Source of the DNA: an uncultured Oscillibacter sp.
GTDB lineage: Bacteria > Bacillota > Clostridia > Oscillospirales > Oscillospiraceae
DNA: 32,618 bases
Assembly (NCBI GenBank): GCA_910589315.1
Contig: CAJUTB010000029.1
Coordinates: 1 to 32,618, forward strand
Direction of reading: 5' to 3'
This document shows, in pieces, positions 30,542 through 32,618 of this stretch. The position numbers were made by a program, and so were the translations under genes. Below the pieces are notes generated by a model. It was not told where the DNA came from. It saw only the letters and a program-made list of their open reading frames with translations, and made no database searches. Numbering within the stretch: position 1 is the stretch's first letter; every line of letters starts with the position of its first letter.

Positions 30542-31848
30542 GCGCAAATATCGCAATTGCATTAATCGGTATGGTTGTTTTGATCGCGCTGGTCCTCTCC
30601 GGCATCCATATTGCCGTTGCGCTGGGCAGCGTCGGCTTTTTCGGACTGGTTGCCTGCCTGGGGTTTGATAAGGCGGTTGCTATGGTGGGTATGCAGGCAT
30701 ACAGTGGAATTGCAACGTTTGACTATGCCGTTATACCGTTGTTCATTCTAATGGGAATGCTGGCTACTGGTATAGGAATCAGTACGGAGTGTTACGATAC
30801 CTTGGCAAAATGGCTGGGTAAAATCCCCGGCGGCTTAGGCGTTGCAACGACCTTGGGCTGCACCGCTTTCGGCACGCTGAATGGTTCCGCGCTGGTAACG
30901 GGTTCGGTGTTTGCCAAAATCGCTGCGCCGGAAATGAAACGCTACGGGTATGATACAAACCTCAGCTATGGTCTCATTGCCGCCTCTGGAAATATCGGGC
31001 AGTTTATTCCGCCCAGTATTCTAATCGTTATCTACGGCGCACTTTCCGGCGATTCCATCGGACGGCTTTTGATGGCTGCAATTTCGCCCGGTTTGGCATT
31101 GGCGATTGGTTTTTCTCTTTTCACAGTCGGCACGGCGATTGTGAAGCCGAACCTTTTTCCGCGAATCAAGCAGGATTATTCCTGGAAAGAAAAACTGGTT
31201 TCACTCAAAGACCTCATTCCGATTGCAATTGTTGCGGTAGTCATAATCGGCGGTATCTTCTTCGGCATTTGCAGTTCTGCGGAAGCAGGCGCAATCGGTT
31301 GTCTGGTCTTTTTTGCAATGGGCGTCATCAAGCGTACGCCTATCAGAAAAATTGTCATCGCTATTATGGAAACCGTGGAAAACATGACGATGCTGTTTTT
31401 GATTCTGGCGTGTTCCGGTATGTTTGCCAAATTCATGACCGTGTCCGGGCTGGCGCAGGCTTTGACCAATCTGGTCACCGGCGCGAACCTTAGCCCGATT
31501 TTGTTCCTGTTCGGCGCAGTCATCGTATTTCTGATTTTGGGCTGTTTCCTGGACGCCTATTCCAGCATCGCGCTGACGATTCCTGTGTTTTATCCTGCGG
31601 CGGTAGCCTTGGGCATTGATCCGATCCAATTCGATATGGTTGCGATTTTGGCTCTGCATATGGGCGGCTTGACGCCTCCGGTTGGCCTGTGTGTGTATTC
31701 CGTCAAGGCTGTGGCGCCCAAAGAGGTGGACGTTATGGGAATTTTCAAAGGGGCAATGCCCTATTTGATTGTTATGACTATTGTAACGCTGCTGTTTATT
31801 TTCTTCCCAACGCTGTCGACGTTCATTCCCGACGCCATGTTTACATGA
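30538..31848 (+). CDS. TRAP transporter large permease (DctM)
   Basis: This 436-aa polytopic membrane protein (about 12 helices) is the ion-coupled channel subunit that moves the DctP-bound solute inward with sodium ions. Family hallmarks: IPLFILMGMLATGIGIS, GGLGVATTLGCTAFGTLNGS, ASGNIGQFIPPSILIVIYG and GGLTPPVGLCVYSVK near the C-terminus. It starts at GTG, overlapping the dctQ stop. It is the last gene of the operon; 31849-31910 shows no clear terminator before the IS110-derived segment begins. Confidence 0.92.
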   Translation: MSANIAIALIGMVVLIALVLSGIHIAVALGSVGFFGLVACLGFDKAVAMVGMQAYSGIATFDYAVIPLFILMGMLATGIGISTECYDTLAKWLGKIPGGLGVATTLGCTAFGTLNGSALVTGSVFAKIAAPEMKRYGYDTNLSYGLIAASGNIGQFIPPSILIVIYGALSGDSIGRLLMAAISPGLALAIGFSLFTVGTAIVKPNLFPRIKQDYSWKEKLVSLKDLIPIAIVAVVIIGGIFFGICSSAEAGAIGCLVFFAMGVIKRTPIRKIVIAIMETVENMTMLFLILACSGMFAKFMTVSGLAQALTNLVTGANLSPILFLFGAVIVFLILGCFLDAYSSIALTIPVFYPAAVALGIDPIQFDMVAILALHMGGLTPPVGLCVYSVKAVAPKEVDVMGIFKGAMPYLIVMTIVTLLFIFFPTLSTFIPDAMFT

Positions 31849-31910
31849 CAAAATCCTATCCTTTGCATTCGGCCTTTCTGTATAAATGTATAAGAAAAAA
31901 GAGAACGTCA

Positions 31911-32130
31911 ATGAAAGGGCGGTCGTCTCCTCCACTTTTGGGGGGTCCCCAACAAGCGAGTGATTTTATCCGAATGGATATCGCCACTCATTGCTTACTA
32001 GGTTTCCCAAAAGAAATTACTCTTGAAGCAGACCGCCCGTTCATCCTGCAAGAACGTTAATGATTCGGCTCTGGCAGGGTGCGGCCCCGCCGCTTACTCA
32101 TGTCAAAAACGCGCCTGTTGGTTCTTGCAG
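31911..32130 (+). ncRNA. Candidate IS110 bridge-RNA-like structured segment
   Basis: Directly upstream of an IS110 transposase start, two long-range stems can form. ATGAAAGGGCGGTC (31911-31924) pairs with GACCGCCCGTTCAT (32031-32044) with one mismatch. CTGCAAGAAC (32046-32055) pairs perfectly with GTTCTTGCAG (32121-32130). Inside the first lie hairpin TTGGGG/CCCCAA (31938-31952) and a stem GAGTG/CACTC (31958-31962 with 31985-31989) holding an internal loop (ATTT opposite TCGC) capped by TATCC-GAAT-GGATA. A hairpin with an internal loop upstream of tnpA is the layout of IS110 bridge RNAs. This is a structural reading only; no covariance or expression was tested. Confidence 0.4.
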
Positions 32131-32166
32131 ATGGATAAAGCAGTACCCGCACAAGGAGGAACGCCA

Positions 32167-32247
32167 ATGAACAATATCCCTGTGGCTGGGGTGAATGTGG
32201 GCAAGCGATTTAGCGTCCTGTGCATCCCGCCCCCGGAAAATGAATGA
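32167..32247 (+). pseudogene. IS110-family transposase remnant (first 26 codons)
   Basis: After a good ribosome site (AAGGAGG) the frame reads MNNIPVAGVNVGKRFSVLCI followed by PPPENE and a stop. This is the N-terminal start of IS110/IS1111-type DEDD transposases (consensus VGVDVGKxFS). The first catalytic Asp is replaced by Asn (GVNVGK), and all of the protein after residue 26 is missing. The element therefore cannot encode a transposase and is a decayed left end. The downstream junction lies near 32245. Confidence 0.72.
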
Positions 32248-32505
32248 TTGAGAGACAAAGCAATCATCATCACCAATGTGAACAGGGAAAACGAAAAAAG
32301 CCGTTCACTGGTCTGCCTTAAAATTGGCAGGCTGTGGACGGCCTTTTCGTTGTTTTGAGCGCTGGTGAGTTCGAGTCATGCGTATCCTCAAAAACTCCCA
32401 AATCCGGCGAATTTGCATCTCCGGCGCGTTATTTTTATTTTACGCCCCCTGATTTTTTAATGTGAGAAAATTGTTCTTGATTACTTTGGATTTTCGGGTT
32501 TATGT
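32248..32505. other. Gene-free segment between the IS110 remnant and tRNA-Ser
   Basis: No coding frame with a ribosome site is seen. An imperfect hairpin at about 32295-32347 (GCCGT/ACGGC and CTGCC/GGCAG with A- and T-rich ends) could be a terminator or an element end. The remainder is AT-rich without recognisable motifs. Confidence 0.5.
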
Positions 32506-32539
32506 GCAAAACTCCCGCACTTTTGTGCGGGAGTTTTGC
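32506..32539. terminator. Terminator downstream of tRNA-Ser
   Basis: GCAAAACTCCCGCAC (32506-32520), loop TTTT, GTGCGGGAGTTTTGC (32525-32539): a perfect 15-bp stem lying 24 nt beyond the 3' end of the minus-strand tRNA gene. Confidence 0.85.
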
Positions 32540-32563
32540 CTGCATCTTTTTGTCAATGCAAGT

Positions 32564-32618
32564 TGGCGGAGAAGGAGGGATTCGAACCCTCGAGACCCTT
32601 TAGGGGCCTACATGATTT
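32564..32618 (-). tRNA. tRNA-Ser, 3' part (gene continues beyond the window)
   Basis: The reverse strand gives a T arm GAGGGTTCGAATCCCTC, the acceptor 3' strand CTTCTCCGCCA with encoded CCA, and part of a long variable arm (GGCCCCTAAAGGGTC). The long variable arm and the acceptor end CTTCTCCG point to a serine tRNA. The anticodon and 5' half lie outside the window, so the isoacceptor is not determined. Confidence 0.85.

Noticed and set aside
31864..31897. Promoter for the bridge-RNA-like segment (TTGCAT with TATAAA or TATAAG)
   Set aside because: Spacing is 12 or 20 nt rather than 16-18, so no convincing promoter can be claimed.
1..32618. CRISPR arrays, rRNA genes, T-box elements or known riboswitches
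   Set aside because: No regularly spaced repeats, no rRNA segments and no recognised riboswitch or T-box sequence were seen on either strand. Hairpins noted are isolated.

Overview
The window looks like the chromosome of an anaerobic, endospore-forming member of the Clostridia, most likely an Oscillospiraceae-type genome (Oscillibacter/Flavonifractor/Lawsonibacter relatives). Support: spoVAC and spoIIID, an SLH-domain surface protein, rubredoxin, DUF4317 and DUF4358 proteins typical of that group, strong AGGAGG ribosome sites, and a visibly GC-rich core. No genus is claimed.

Core region, 1-21 kb. A Nudix hydrolase precedes a WalR/WalK-like two-component operon. That operon carries two small unrecognised proteins (57 and 118 aa) and a YycH-like membrane-anchored protein, and the kinase, 118-aa and YycH-like genes are joined by ATGA overlaps. 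Next come an ATP-grasp enzyme, a DUF4358 lipoprotein, spoVAC and a SUKH protein on the minus strand, an EF-G paralogue, a TraX-family membrane protein, an ECF sigma/anti-sigma pair, a DUF4317 protein, spoIIID, an LCP cell-wall ligase, an SLH-transglutaminase protein, rubredoxin, a fused polysaccharide pyruvyl transferase/FrhB-type iron-sulfur protein, and a dCMP deaminase. Most gene ends carry clear hairpin terminators, several shared between convergent genes.

Scar, about 21.2-21.6 kb. Fragments of an IS630 transposase and of a SprT-like protein (HExxH changed to HKxxH) are fused back to back and end in a 25-bp imperfect inverted repeat.

Catabolic island, 21.7-31.8 kb. It holds a beta-keto acid cleavage enzyme (BKACE/Kce, DUF849), a thiolase, a PAS-containing sigma-54 activator, a cyclase-family hydrolase, a 3-hydroxyacyl-CoA-dehydrogenase-type enzyme, a second essentially identical cyclase gene, and a TRAP transporter (DctP, DctQ, DctM). 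Three sigma-54 (-24/-12) promoters are readable, one in front of each catabolic transcription unit. A 16-bp motif occurs upstream of the units, in opposite orientations in the two intergenic regions, and is a good candidate binding site for the activator. I infer one regulon that imports an organic acid by TRAP, opens or hydrolyses it (cyclase), oxidises a beta-hydroxyl (dehydrogenase), cleaves the beta-keto acid with acetyl-CoA (BKACE) and handles acetoacetyl units (thiolase). The substrate cannot be read from the sequence.

Right edge, 31.85-32.6 kb. A decayed IS110-family element retains only 26 transposase codons (catalytic Asp changed to Asn). Its upstream segment can fold into two long-range stems resembling an IS110 bridge RNA. 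The window ends inside a tRNA-Ser gene on the minus strand. Mobile-element scars at both ends plus the tRNA suggest that the catabolic block was acquired or rearranged horizontally.
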